Assembly (NCBI RefSeq): GCF_002259415.1
Contig: NZ_NPFY01000001.1
Location: 1 to 64,000, forward strand
Source: Rhodococcus sp. 14-2470-1b
GTDB lineage: Bacteria > Actinomycetota > Actinomycetes > Mycobacteriales > Mycobacteriaceae
DNA length: 64,000 nucleotides
Direction of reading: 5' to 3'
In this document: one piece after another, positions 19,250 through 29,042 of the stretch
How positions within the stretch are numbered: the first letter of the stretch is position 1
Layout of the letters: each line of letters starts with the position of its first letter
Notes under the pieces: generated by a model
What the model was told of the DNA's origin: nothing
Database searches by the model: none
What the model saw: the letters and a program-made list of their open reading frames with translations, nothing else
Translations under genes and position numbers: made by a program

Positions 19250-19253
<4 letters not shown>
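18030..19253 (-). CDS. Major facilitator superfamily transporter
   Basis: 407 aa with about 12 hydrophobic helices, an MFS A-type loop in [18 protein letters not shown] and a related loop in [12 protein letters not shown] after helix 6. Drug:H+ antiporter-like layout, but the substrate cannot be told. The GTG at 19253 overlaps the stop of pgm by GTGA, implying coupling. The open frame further upstream lies inside pgm and is ignored. Confidence 0.9.
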
Positions 19254-20890
<1,637 letters not shown>

Positions 20891-20965
20891 GATGCGCCTC
20901 CTTGTTCTCACCCTGTGCCGGCGAGTTCGACTCTAATCGCTGACCGAGAACGCGGCGGGGCGCGG

Positions 20966-21769
20966 TTAGGAAGTGCGGGGTGATTTCGGAGGGCGAGGCA
21001 GGAAGTAACTCGTTCGACGCTGGTAGTCGGCGTATCCCGGCCGTCGTTCCATGGAGCGTTCCAGCAGTCGCGCGCCCGTCGCGAACACGAGGAAATAGGT
21101 CATCGCGACGGGCGAGAGCACCGTGACCACCCCAGGCCACGCCGACGCCGCAACGAGGAAAATGCCCCACCACACGCAGGCGTCGCCGAAGTAGTTCGGA
21201 TGACGCGTCCACGACCACAGACCGCGGTCCATGATCTTGCCCTTGTTCGACGGATCCGCCTTGAACGTTTTCAACTGCGCGTCACCGACCGCTTCGAAGG
21301 CCAGTCCGACAACCCACAGCAGTACACCGACGACCACGGTCACCGGTACGGAGGACTGCGAGACGGCGGAGACCTGGATCGGCAGCGAGACGAACCAGAG
21401 CGCCGCACCCTGCGTCAGGTAGATCTTGCGGAGGGCGTACAGAGTCCGGTTTCCCGTGGCCTTGGACAGCAGCTCCTCGTACCGCGGGTCCTCACCACCG
21501 CCGACCGACCGGCGAAACACGTGCCACGCCAGACGCAGTCCCCATACGGCGACGATGACGGTCACCAACAATCGGCGCCATCCCTCACCGGTTCCGACCA
21601 CGCCCGACACGAGTGCGATGAGGACGAAACCTCCACCCCACGTCACGTCGACGACGCTGTGCCGCCCGATTCTGCTGCCGATGAGTGCGGTGACGACCAT
21701 CAGAACGGCGGTGGCCAGCAGCGAGGAGGCGGAGACGATCAGGAACTCGGACCGAAAGAACTCGTTCAC
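20966..21769 (-). CDS. DUF1295 membrane protein (steroid reductase/ICMT-like fold)
   Basis: 267 aa with about six to seven membrane segments and the C-terminal signature NKGKIMDRGLWSWTRHPNYFGDACVWWGIF, typical of DUF1295 and related membrane reductases/methyltransferases that bind NADPH or SAM. The GTG at 21769 overlaps the preceding synthase stop. It corresponds in position to Rv0446c beside ufaA1. A lipid-modifying role is inferred from context; no reaction is established. Confidence 0.85.
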   Translation of the reverse strand: MNEFFRSEFLIVSASSLLATAVLMVVTALIGSRIGRHSVVDVTWGGGFVLIALVSGVVGTGEGWRRLLVTVIVAVWGLRLAWHVFRRSVGGGEDPRYEELLSKATGNRTLYALRKIYLTQGAALWFVSLPIQVSAVSQSSVPVTVVVGVLLWVVGLAFEAVGDAQLKTFKADPSNKGKIMDRGLWSWTRHPNYFGDACVWWGIFLVAASAWPGVVTVLSPVAMTYFLVFATGARLLERSMERRPGYADYQRRTSYFLPRPPKSPRTS

Positions 21770-23064
21770 GGTCTCGGGCCCACCCATACCGGTCGAACGG
21801 GGTCGAGGTCGACCCGCCCGTCGGGTTCGGGGCGCACCGACAGAATCTGGTCGACACCCATGCGGCCCTCGCGGAACGCCATACCGCCGCCGACGAGATA
21901 CAGCCGCCAGACGCGTGCGACCTCCTCGCCGACGAGCTCGACGACGTCGTTCCAGCGAGCCTCGAATCGCTCGGTCCACACGTCGACCGTCCGCACGTAG
22001 TGCTCACGCATCGCGTGAACGTCGCGGACCTCGAGTCCGGCTTCCTCGATCATCGCGACGGTTCGACCGACGGGCCGCATGTACATATCCGGTGCGATGA
22101 ACTGCTCGATGAACGCACCTCCGCCCGGGTTGTCGCCTTCTTTGCGAGACATCTGCTGGATCAGCACCCGCCCGCCGGGCCGCACGTTGCGGTGCAGCGC
22201 GGCGGTGTACGTGGGGTAGTTCGACTCTCCCACGTGCTCGCCCATCTCGATGGACGCGACCGCGTCGAACGGACCGTCGGGGATCTCGCGGTAGTCCTGG
22301 ATCCTGATCTCGACGCGGTCCTGTAGTCCTCGGTCGGCAATTCGCTTGTCGATGAACGCCTTCTGCTCACGCGAGATCGTGACGCCGACGACGTGGGCGC
22401 CGTATTCCTGCGCCGCGTGCAGACTCAACGAACCCCAACCACAGCCCACGTCGAGGAACCGCTGACCGGGAGCAGTGTCCAGGCCGATCTTGCGGCACAC
22501 GAGGTCGAGCTTGTCCGTCTGTGCGTCGTCGAGGGTGTACGTCGGCGCGGTGGACGTCCAGTACCCCGACGAGTACGCCATGTGGGAATCGAGCACCAGT
22601 TCGTAGAAGTCGTTCGACAGGTCGTAGTGGTGGCTGATCGCGGCCCGGTCCCGCACCAGCGAATGCAGCCTGCCCTTGACGACCGCCTGCGACGCGGGTG
22701 GGGCGAGGGGACGACCGAACACTCCGAGTTCACGGGCCAACTTGGCGAGCTTCAGCAGCGCCGCGGGTGACGGACGAATGGCCGACAGCTTCCTCGCTCG
22801 AACTTCGCCCCACACGTGGGCGAGCGCGGCACCGAGGTCACCGTCGACGTCGAGTTCGTCCAGAACGTAGGACTGGGCCGCACCCAACTCCCCCGGGTTC
22901 CACAGCAGTCGCCGTAGAACGTTCGGCGATTTCAGGTGTACGTCGGGGGCACCGACGGTCCCCGCGACACTGCCGTCCCATGCGTGCAGGCGCACCGGCA
23001 GATTCCCTCCGACGTACGGCGCCACCAACTCCGCGATCCGCGGTGCAACTCCGGCGGTGCTCAT
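21766..23064 (-). CDS. Cyclopropane/methyl fatty-acid synthase family methyltransferase, second copy
   Basis: 432-aa SAM-dependent CFA synthase-like enzyme: SAM loop FLDVGCGWGSLSLHAA, YDLSNDFYELVLDSHMAYSSGYW, TISREQKAFIDKRI. It acts on unsaturated acyl chains of phospholipids, adding a methylene or methyl bridge. It differs clearly from the neighbouring ufaA1-like copy, so this is an old duplication with possible division of labour, not a recent one. ATGA and GTGA overlaps on both sides. Confidence 0.9.
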   Translation of the reverse strand: MSTAGVAPRIAELVAPYVGGNLPVRLHAWDGSVAGTVGAPDVHLKSPNVLRRLLWNPGELGAAQSYVLDELDVDGDLGAALAHVWGEVRARKLSAIRPSPAALLKLAKLARELGVFGRPLAPPASQAVVKGRLHSLVRDRAAISHHYDLSNDFYELVLDSHMAYSSGYWTSTAPTYTLDDAQTDKLDLVCRKIGLDTAPGQRFLDVGCGWGSLSLHAAQEYGAHVVGVTISREQKAFIDKRIADRGLQDRVEIRIQDYREIPDGPFDAVASIEMGEHVGESNYPTYTAALHRNVRPGGRVLIQQMSRKEGDNPGGGAFIEQFIAPDMYMRPVGRTVAMIEEAGLEVRDVHAMREHYVRTVDVWTERFEARWNDVVELVGEEVARVWRLYLVGGGMAFREGRMGVDQILSVRPEPDGRVDLDPVRPVWVGPRP

Positions 23065-24332
23065 CTGTCTCCCCTACGGTCGAGAACGATCTGCTGTACG
23101 TCGAGATACCCGGAGCGGAAGCCTGCTTCCGAGTAGCACAGATAGAAGTGCCACATTCGGTCGAATGTCCGATCGAAACCCAACTGGGCTGTCTCGGCGT
23201 GCCGGGCGGCGAACTCCTCGTCCCACCGCCGCAGAGTCCGTGCGTAGTGGTCGCCCATCGACAATCGTTCGCGCACACGAAGAGTCGTGTGATTCTCGGT
23301 CACTTCGTCGATCGCGCGCAGCGACGGCAGGAAACCGCCGGGGAAGATGTACTTGTGCACCCAGGTATAGGTGTTCCGGGTGGCCAGCATCCGGTCGTGC
23401 GGCATCGTGATCGCCTGAATCGCGACTCGGCCACCGGGCGCAAGCACTCGGTCGATGGTCCGGAAGTACTCACCCCAGTACTCGTGTCCGACGGCCTCGA
23501 TCATCTCGACCGACACCACCGCGTCGTAATTGCCGTCGACCATGCGGTAATCGAGTAGATCGACCTGAACCCGTTCCGAGTATCCAGCGTCGGCGATGCG
23601 CTTGGAGGCGAGTTCCTGCTGCTCGGTGGACAACGTCACCGAGCGCACCGTCGCCCCCCGCGCCGCCGCACGGATGGCCAGTTCACCCCAGCCCGTGCCG
23701 ATTTCCAGTACGCGGCTTCCTTCTTCGACGCGGGCGCGGTCGAGCAATCTGTCGATCTTGCGCCGCTGCGCTTCCGCGAGCGGTTCGCCGTCCTCACGGG
23801 TGCCTCCGGAAGCGAACAGCGCACTCGAATACGTCATGGTCTCGTCGAGGAACAACTCGAACAGGTCGTTGGACAGGTCGTAGTGTCGCGAGATGTTGGA
23901 CCGAGTGTTGTCGGTCGTGTTCCGTTCCGCACGCGGAGGTTTCGGCACGTACAGGCCACGGAGACGCTGCAGCGATTTCGGAATCAACGTTGCCATCCGC
24001 GTGGCGAACACTTCGAGTACCGCAGTCAGGTCTTCTGCATCCCAGTCCCCTGCCATGTACGCCTCACCGAAACCGATGAGTCCGCTCTGGCCGACTCGCG
24101 CTGCGAGGTCGGCGGGCCGCACGATGTGCAATACCGGGGATTCGGGGCCACCCCCACCGATTACGCTGCCGTCGGCGAAACGCGCCCGCAGCGGTAGCGT
24201 TCCTACTGCGCGGCGAAACAAGAAGTCGGCGACCGGCGCCGCGATCTTTGCCTTCGTTCCTGCCGGCACGAATGCGATACCCGGCCAGTTCTGTATGTCC
24301 ACGTCGGACTTCGATCGAACGACGGTTGTCAT
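23061..24332 (-). CDS. ufaA1: UfaA1-like fatty-acid methyltransferase/cyclopropane synthase
   Basis: 423-aa enzyme resembling mycobacterial UfaA1 (Rv0447c), which I recall as linked to tuberculostearic acid-type methyl branching. SAM loop VLEIGTGWGELAIRAAARGA, substrate segment YDLSNDLFELFLDETMTYSSALF and VSVEMIEAVGHEYWGEYF are clear. The ATG at 24332 overlaps the DUF1365 stop. The DUF1365 and FAD-oxidase genes upstream match Rv0448c and Rv0449c, supporting the assignment. Confidence 0.88.
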   Translation of the reverse strand: MTTVVRSKSDVDIQNWPGIAFVPAGTKAKIAAPVADFLFRRAVGTLPLRARFADGSVIGGGGPESPVLHIVRPADLAARVGQSGLIGFGEAYMAGDWDAEDLTAVLEVFATRMATLIPKSLQRLRGLYVPKPPRAERNTTDNTRSNISRHYDLSNDLFELFLDETMTYSSALFASGGTREDGEPLAEAQRRKIDRLLDRARVEEGSRVLEIGTGWGELAIRAAARGATVRSVTLSTEQQELASKRIADAGYSERVQVDLLDYRMVDGNYDAVVSVEMIEAVGHEYWGEYFRTIDRVLAPGGRVAIQAITMPHDRMLATRNTYTWVHKYIFPGGFLPSLRAIDEVTENHTTLRVRERLSMGDHYARTLRRWDEEFAARHAETAQLGFDRTFDRMWHFYLCYSEAGFRSGYLDVQQIVLDRRGDR

Positions 24333-25063
24333 CGTGTTGCCCTTCCTACAGCGGGTGCTTTCGGACGTGGAACGATGGGTAGACCTCTCGCCCACAGCCG
24401 AATTCCTTGCCAGCGAATCTGTGCCACTACTCGCAAAGGTGCGAGCGGAACCGAGACTGCAGACGCCACCACCGACCGAGTGGTGGCAGGCGTGCGGCGG
24501 CCGGTCACGCTCGCCACGAACGGCGGTGCGCCTTCGCGTTCGAGAACGATGGAGAGCGCCAGCGTCGAGTCCGGCTCAGGCAGTTTCATCCGGTATTCGC
24601 CACTGACGTCGTTGAACGGCGAGACGTAGAACTCTTTGCGTGCTCGCGCCGCGCCCACGTCATCGGTGTGCAGAAGGTAGGCGTATCGCTCACCGTAGGT
24701 GTTGTGGACTTCCGCGACGACGCAGACGAGCCGGTCCTCCTTGTCGTGACACCAGAAGACGCTGAGCGGGTTGAACGTGTGTCCGAGCACCCGGGCGCTG
24801 GCGAGCATCGTGATGTGTCCTCCGCCGAGGTCGATGCCGTGGTCCGCCAGAAACGCGTCGACGTTCTGCCGGATGGACCTCGAGGGGTCACCGATGTGAT
24901 CGCTCGCGTGGAACGTCGCGAGTGGCCGGATCCACCGAGGCAACGCGGGCAGACTGTCGAGGTCGACGAACCAGCTGTAACTGCGGTAGCGAAACTTGTT
25001 TCGTATCGGCGCCGTACGCACGTGAACGATGGTCGTCGAATAGATGGCGTCGGTGTACGTCAT
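24329..25063 (-). CDS. DUF1365 protein (Rv0448c-like)
   Basis: 244-aa protein with the DUF1365 features: start MTYTDAIYSTTIVHVRTAPIRNKFRYRSYSWFVDLD and conserved LGHTFNPLSVFWCHD and EVHNTYGERYAYLL. Function is unknown, but the gene is regularly coupled with an FAD oxidase and a CFA synthase-like enzyme. The ATG at 25063 overlaps the oxidase stop by ATGA, which fixes the start; a longer frame is antisense-like sequence inside the oxidase gene. Confidence 0.88.
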   Translation of the reverse strand: MTYTDAIYSTTIVHVRTAPIRNKFRYRSYSWFVDLDSLPALPRWIRPLATFHASDHIGDPSRSIRQNVDAFLADHGIDLGGGHITMLASARVLGHTFNPLSVFWCHDKEDRLVCVVAEVHNTYGERYAYLLHTDDVGAARARKEFYVSPFNDVSGEYRMKLPEPDSTLALSIVLEREGAPPFVASVTGRRTPATTRSVVASAVSVPLAPLRVVAQIRWQGIRLWARGLPIVPRPKAPAVGRATR

Positions 25064-26316
25064 GTCCACTGCCCGCCCAGACGTTCGGCAGCCACCCGAC
25101 CCGATTCCGCGCCGTCCTCGTGGAAACCCCATCCGTGGTATGCACCCGCGAAAGCCACCGTGTCGGTGTTCAATTCCGGGAGCCTGCGTTGAGCTGCGAG
25201 CGACGCGGGCGTGTACTGCGGGTGCTCGTACGTCATCTCGTCGAGCACGGTCGACGGGTCGACGACGTGAGATCCACCGAGCGTCACCAGGAATCGCTGC
25301 GAGCCTTCCAGCCGCTGCAGTCTCGTCATGTCGTAGCTGACGAGAACGCTGTCCGGCTGCGCTCCGCATTCCGGAATGCGGTAGTTCCACGACGCCCGCG
25401 CCCGCGGCGTCGCCGGAAGCACCGCCTCGTCGGTGTGGAGTTGAGTGCGGTTGATCGAATACGGCATCGACCCGAGCACCGAATGCTCGAGTGCGGTCGG
25501 GTCGGCGAGCATCTTCAGTGCCTGATGGGGATGTACCGCGATGACCACGGCGTCGTAGCGTTCCATCACGTCGCGAGAGTCGCGGATGTCGACACCGCCG
25601 AAGTGTCGGTACACCGCGTGGACCGGTGAACTCGTGCGGATCTCGTCGATGTGCGCGGCGACGCGCTCGACGTAGCGCGCCGAGCCACCGGTCACCGTGC
25701 GCCAGACCGGAGAGCCCGTCACGCTGAGCATGCCGTGGTGTTCGAGAAAGGTGAACAGATATCGCGCCGGATAGTTCAGCGCAGTGCCCGGATCACACGA
25801 CCACACCGCCGAGACGAGTGGAGCCATGAAGTGCGCGGTGAAGTAATCGGAGAAGCCCGTGCGACCGAGGAAGTCGGCAAGAGTTTCGTCGGCGACGGTA
25901 CTGTCGGTCGCTCGCAACACGTCCGTCGCTGTGCGGTGGAATCGGGTGATTTCGCGGAGCATCTTCAGGTACCGAGGGCGGGCGAGAGTCCGTACCGACG
26001 GAAGAATCCCTCGGATCCCCTGACCGCCGGAGTATTCGAGGCCACACCCGTCGCACCGAATCGACATGCTCATGTCGGATTCCTGCGTGGGCACGTCCAA
26101 CTCGGCGAAGAGACGGAGCAAAGTCGGATACGTCCGGTCGTTGTGGACGATGAACCCGGTGTCGACGCCGATGCCGTTCACATCGTGTGTGTCGGCATGA
26201 CCACCGAGCCTGTCGTCGGCCTCGTACAGAGTCACGTGCGAGGACTTCGACAACACGTATGCCGCAGTCAAACCCGCGACACCACTACCTACGACCGCCA
26301 CACGCCGACGCGTCAC
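25060..26316 (-). CDS. FAD-dependent oxidoreductase (Rv0449c-like amine-oxidase fold)
   Basis: 418-aa flavoprotein. Dinucleotide-binding motif VVGSGVAGLTAAYVL (residues 8-22) and FAD loop YEADDRLGGHADTHDV. A cysteine pair in IRCDGCGLEY (about 87-95) may be structural. The C-terminal flavin segment is FAGAYHGWGFHEDGAESG. Likely supplies the redox step in the lipid pathway with DUF1365 and the methyltransferases. The GTG start overlaps the hydrolase stop. Confidence 0.88.
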   Translation of the reverse strand: MTRRRVAVVGSGVAGLTAAYVLSKSSHVTLYEADDRLGGHADTHDVNGIGVDTGFIVHNDRTYPTLLRLFAELDVPTQESDMSMSIRCDGCGLEYSGGQGIRGILPSVRTLARPRYLKMLREITRFHRTATDVLRATDSTVADETLADFLGRTGFSDYFTAHFMAPLVSAVWSCDPGTALNYPARYLFTFLEHHGMLSVTGSPVWRTVTGGSARYVERVAAHIDEIRTSSPVHAVYRHFGGVDIRDSRDVMERYDAVVIAVHPHQALKMLADPTALEHSVLGSMPYSINRTQLHTDEAVLPATPRARASWNYRIPECGAQPDSVLVSYDMTRLQRLEGSQRFLVTLGGSHVVDPSTVLDEMTYEHPQYTPASLAAQRRLPELNTDTVAFAGAYHGWGFHEDGAESGRVAAERLGGQWT

Positions 26317-26975
26317 GACGACACTCCGTTTTCTTCAGAGGGGACACGCGCGATGATGTCCATCGCGAATTTCGTCGTTGTCTCTACCCATGTGCGGGAC
26401 TTTCGAATCATGAAGTGACCGCCGTCCATGTCCACGAACGTTGCATCGACACCCCGCCCGCGTGCGGCCTCGACTTCAGCCGACGACCTTCGCGGATCCG
26501 TCCAGCTGTCGTCGCGCCCGTGGAGGACCCTTACCGATCGGTCGGATTGGACGTTCGCCAGCTCGTCGCCGTCGGGCCACCACGGCGCGAGCGCCACGAT
26601 GCCCAGGACCCCGGGATCGTGCCCGACGGCGGCTGCCGTCCGCCCGCCCATCGAGTGCCCGACGACTACCACCGGCACACCGGGGTGCTCGTCGCGAATC
26701 CGTAGCAACGCCCACCGGGCGTCACGAACGGGGCTGCGTTCGACACCGTTCCATCCGCGGAACCGGTACTGCAGTTGGTGTACTGCTACGCCATCTGCTC
26801 GGCCTGCACGCCGCAGCGCCCACGTGAACTGCCACATGCGCAGTCCCGACAGATGCCAAGGCCTACTGGGCGCGTGGCTGTCCACTTTGCCTCCGTGCAG
26901 AACGAGGACGACGGCGCGGACAGTGCCGCGCGGACTGGGGCCGGACCACAACTTCGGCGTGGCGATCTTGCTCAT
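26313..26975 (-). CDS. Alpha/beta hydrolase
   Basis: 220-aa hydrolase: oxyanion region VLVLHGGKVDSH, nucleophile elbow VVGHSMGGRTA, late Asp in LHGRDDSWTDPR and His in MDGGHFMIRKS. The ATG at 26975 heads the six-gene overlapping cluster and lies 130 bases from the tmRNA 3' end. It could act as a lipase or thioesterase for the lipid pathway; the substrate is not evident. Frames extending upstream run into tmRNA and are false. Confidence 0.85.
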   Translation of the reverse strand: MSKIATPKLWSGPSPRGTVRAVVLVLHGGKVDSHAPSRPWHLSGLRMWQFTWALRRAGRADGVAVHQLQYRFRGWNGVERSPVRDARWALLRIRDEHPGVPVVVVGHSMGGRTAAAVGHDPGVLGIVALAPWWPDGDELANVQSDRSVRVLHGRDDSWTDPRRSSAEVEAARGRGVDATFVDMDGGHFMIRKSRTWVETTTKFAMDIIARVPSEENGVSS

Positions 26976-27060
26976 GATCACTATTCGACACCATCGCTGC
27001 CACGGGTTGGATTCTTGCGATGCAATGCGATTGTGAGGTGAATTACAGGCTTCGAGCAAG

Positions 27061-27098
27061 AAAAAACCGGGCCGGAAAGCGTGTGCTTTCCGACCCGG
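27061..27098 (-). terminator. tmRNA terminator
   Basis: ccgggccggaaagc (27067-27080) pairs with gctttccgacccgg (27085-27098) with one mismatch. On the minus strand the stem is followed by a run of T, a classic intrinsic terminator just after the ssrA 3' end. Confidence 0.92.
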
Positions 27099-27104
27099 TC
27101 TCGG

Positions 27105-27472
27105 TGGAGCTGCCGGGAATCGAACCCGGGTCCTCCGCTGTATCACCAGGGCTTCTCCGTGTGCAGTCTGCTATGCCTCTACTTGGATCTCCTGATCTCG
27201 CAAACAAGCCAGGATGACGATCCCAGCCACTGTTTGATGTTCCTCATCACTCCGTGGCCGAGTGAATCGGTAAGCCCTCTAGCTGATGCCAGTACCCGGG
27301 TCGAGGGCGAACCCGGACTGACAGACACGCAGTCGCTACTTAGGCAGCGAGTGCGTAGTCGCGCTGATTGGAATCGGCGCTTATATGTTTGCGATGACGC
27401 TTACGGTGGTCTCTCGCCTGCACCGACACGCTTCCCCTGACTCAACATACAGAGTCGAAACCGTTCAGCCCC
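27105..27472 (-). ncRNA. ssrA: tmRNA
   Basis: About 368 nt. The 5' end GGGGCTGAACGGTTTCGACTC pairs with the 3' CAGCTCC to form the tRNA-like acceptor, and the T-arm GGGTTCGATTCCC is clear. The tag frame (27378 to 27340) reads ADSNQRDYALAA then TAA. The resume codon is GCC. Rescues stalled ribosomes with SmpB, encoded 2.5 kb away on the same strand. The final A of CCA is not encoded (ACC then G). Confidence 0.96.
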
Positions 27473-27553
27473 GTACGTCCCCAGCACTTTGCCGGGGCTT
27501 GTCAGTGTAACGCGTCCTCCGAACAGAATCATCCCGATATACGCAGCGCGTCG

Positions 27554-28963
27554 CTATGCGCGGTCGACTTCAGCCACGACGCGCTGCAACTGACGGCCCG
27601 CGACAACCTTTCGAGCAGGCAACGACCCGTACCAGAAGGCGCGGCCCGCGAGGCCACGAGGAAAGAAGTCGATGCGTTGCTCGAGCCGCGTTCCCCCGCC
27701 TGCAGACACCACCGAGTACTGCATCCACGCGTTCCCGGGCAACTTGGCAGTGGAACGTAGCCTGATGTCACCGGCCGAATCACTGCCGTCCGACTCACTG
27801 CCGTCCGACTCACTGCCGTCCGACTCACTGCGCTCGATCTGCCAGTTCTCGGCGCTGCCTGTCGCAACGGCTTTGTGCAGGCGGCTGCGAATCTCGTCGG
27901 CCCCGCTTCCGAGGTAGACGCTGCGCACGTCGGTGAAGACGGTTTCTCCCGCCCAATCGGGGTCGGACGGAAGAGGATCCGACGGGGCAGACACGGTCGA
28001 TGTCCACGTCGACTCCGACTCGCCGTCGTCGATGGTGCGTAGAGCCAGCCGAACTGCATCGCGGTACGGCGTCAGACCGCCCTCCGGCCGTTCGACGACG
28101 GAGTCGATGTCGGTTTCGTGTGCCACCGCGTCGAACTGTAGGGATTCGATGAGCGGCATCGCCAGTCCCCTCGGTATCGGAGTCACCAGTCCGATCCAGT
28201 GTCCGGCCAGCCGTGGGGTGAGAACTGGCAGTACCACCATCTGTCTCTTGCGTAGGCCTGCAACGTCCGCGTAGATGTTCATCATCTCGCCGTACTCCAT
28301 CACGTCCGGGCCGCCGACGTCGTAGGTCCTGCTCTCCGGAAGGTCTGCGTCCGCTGCTCCGAGTAGGTAATGCAGGATGTCGCGCACGGCGATCGGCTGA
28401 ATCTTGTTGTGGACCCAGCGCGGTGTCGTCATGACCGGCAGCCGGTTGGTGAGATGACGAATCATCTCGAACGAGGCCGAGCCTGCACCGATCACCACTC
28501 CGGCCTGAAGGACGAAGGTCGGCACTTCGGACTCGCACAGAATCGTGCCTACCTCGGCGCGCGATTCCAGGTGCTCGGAAAGCTCCCCAGACTGGGGGTG
28601 CAGCCCGCCGAGATAGACGATCCGCGACACGCCGGCCTCCGCAGCGACCGCAGCGACATTCTCGGCGCTCTCACGCTCGGTTTTCTTGAAGTCACCGCCG
28701 CCGGAACCCATCGAGTGCACCAGGTAGTACACGACATCGACGTCGGCGAACGCTTTCTTCAGCGAATCGCGGTCACCGAGATCTCCCTGGGCAATCTCGA
28801 CGTCGTCCGCCCACGGCACACCCTGGAGTTTGTCGGGATTGCGGGCCAGCACACGAACCGTGAATCCCGCGTCCAGAAGTCGCGGAGCGAGCCTGCCGCC
28901 GAGATAACCGGTCGCTCCGGTGACGAGGACACGGCGGGCATCGGGACTGCTGTTGGCGTTCAT
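27554..28963 (-). CDS. NAD(P)-binding SDR/NmrA-type protein with DUF2867 C-terminus
   Basis: 469 aa. The N-terminal atypical short-chain dehydrogenase domain has GATGYLGGRLAPRLL (residues 16-30) and the YYLVHSMGSGGGDF segment; IRHLTNRLPVMTTPRWVHNKIQPIAVRDI is typical of this class. The C-terminal 150 residues resemble DUF2867, ending in FFPRGLAGRAFWYGSLPARKVV. Between them is an SDGSE repeat tract encoded by a 15-bp tandem repeat. Function unknown; redox of a quinone or lipid is possible. A CsoR-like palindrome lies nine bases before the ATG, suggesting metal- or sulfur-responsive control. Confidence 0.82.
   Translation of the reverse strand: MNANSSPDARRVLVTGATGYLGGRLAPRLLDAGFTVRVLARNPDKLQGVPWADDVEIAQGDLGDRDSLKKAFADVDVVYYLVHSMGSGGGDFKKTERESAENVAAVAAEAGVSRIVYLGGLHPQSGELSEHLESRAEVGTILCESEVPTFVLQAGVVIGAGSASFEMIRHLTNRLPVMTTPRWVHNKIQPIAVRDILHYLLGAADADLPESRTYDVGGPDVMEYGEMMNIYADVAGLRKRQMVVLPVLTPRLAGHWIGLVTPIPRGLAMPLIESLQFDAVAHETDIDSVVERPEGGLTPYRDAVRLALRTIDDGESESTWTSTVSAPSDPLPSDPDWAGETVFTDVRSVYLGSGADEIRSRLHKAVATGSAENWQIERSESDGSESDGSESDGSDSAGDIRLRSTAKLPGNAWMQYSVVSAGGGTRLEQRIDFFPRGLAGRAFWYGSLPARKVVAGRQLQRVVAEVDRA
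27781..27825 (-). repeat. In-frame 15-bp tandem repeat in the SDR gene
   Basis: cactgccgtccgact three times exactly, with partial units on both sides. On the coding strand it encodes Ser/Asp/Gly/Glu-rich pentapeptides in the linker between the SDR and DUF2867 domains. Likely variable in copy number between strains. Confidence 0.9.
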
Positions 28964-28971
28964 CGTCTATC

Positions 28972-28991
28972 GATACCCCCGCGGGGGTATC
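28972..28991. promoter_or_regulatory. CsoR-type palindromic operator
   Basis: gatacccccgcgggggtatc is a perfect 20-bp palindrome centred about 18 bases upstream of the SDR ATG. The TACCCCC/GGGGGTA arms are the hallmark of CsoR/RcnR/CstR-family sites (Cu(I), Ni/Co or persulfide sensors). No such regulator is encoded in the window. Confidence 0.65.
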
Positions 28992-29042
28992 TCAACCCGA
29001 TCTCACCAGGCCGATCAACCTTGGACGATCGATCTTGGACGA

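Noticed and set aside
24963-25390. Long N-terminal extension of the DUF1365 protein
   Set aside because: It lies wholly inside the FAD oxidase gene and the ATGA overlap gives a better start at 25063.
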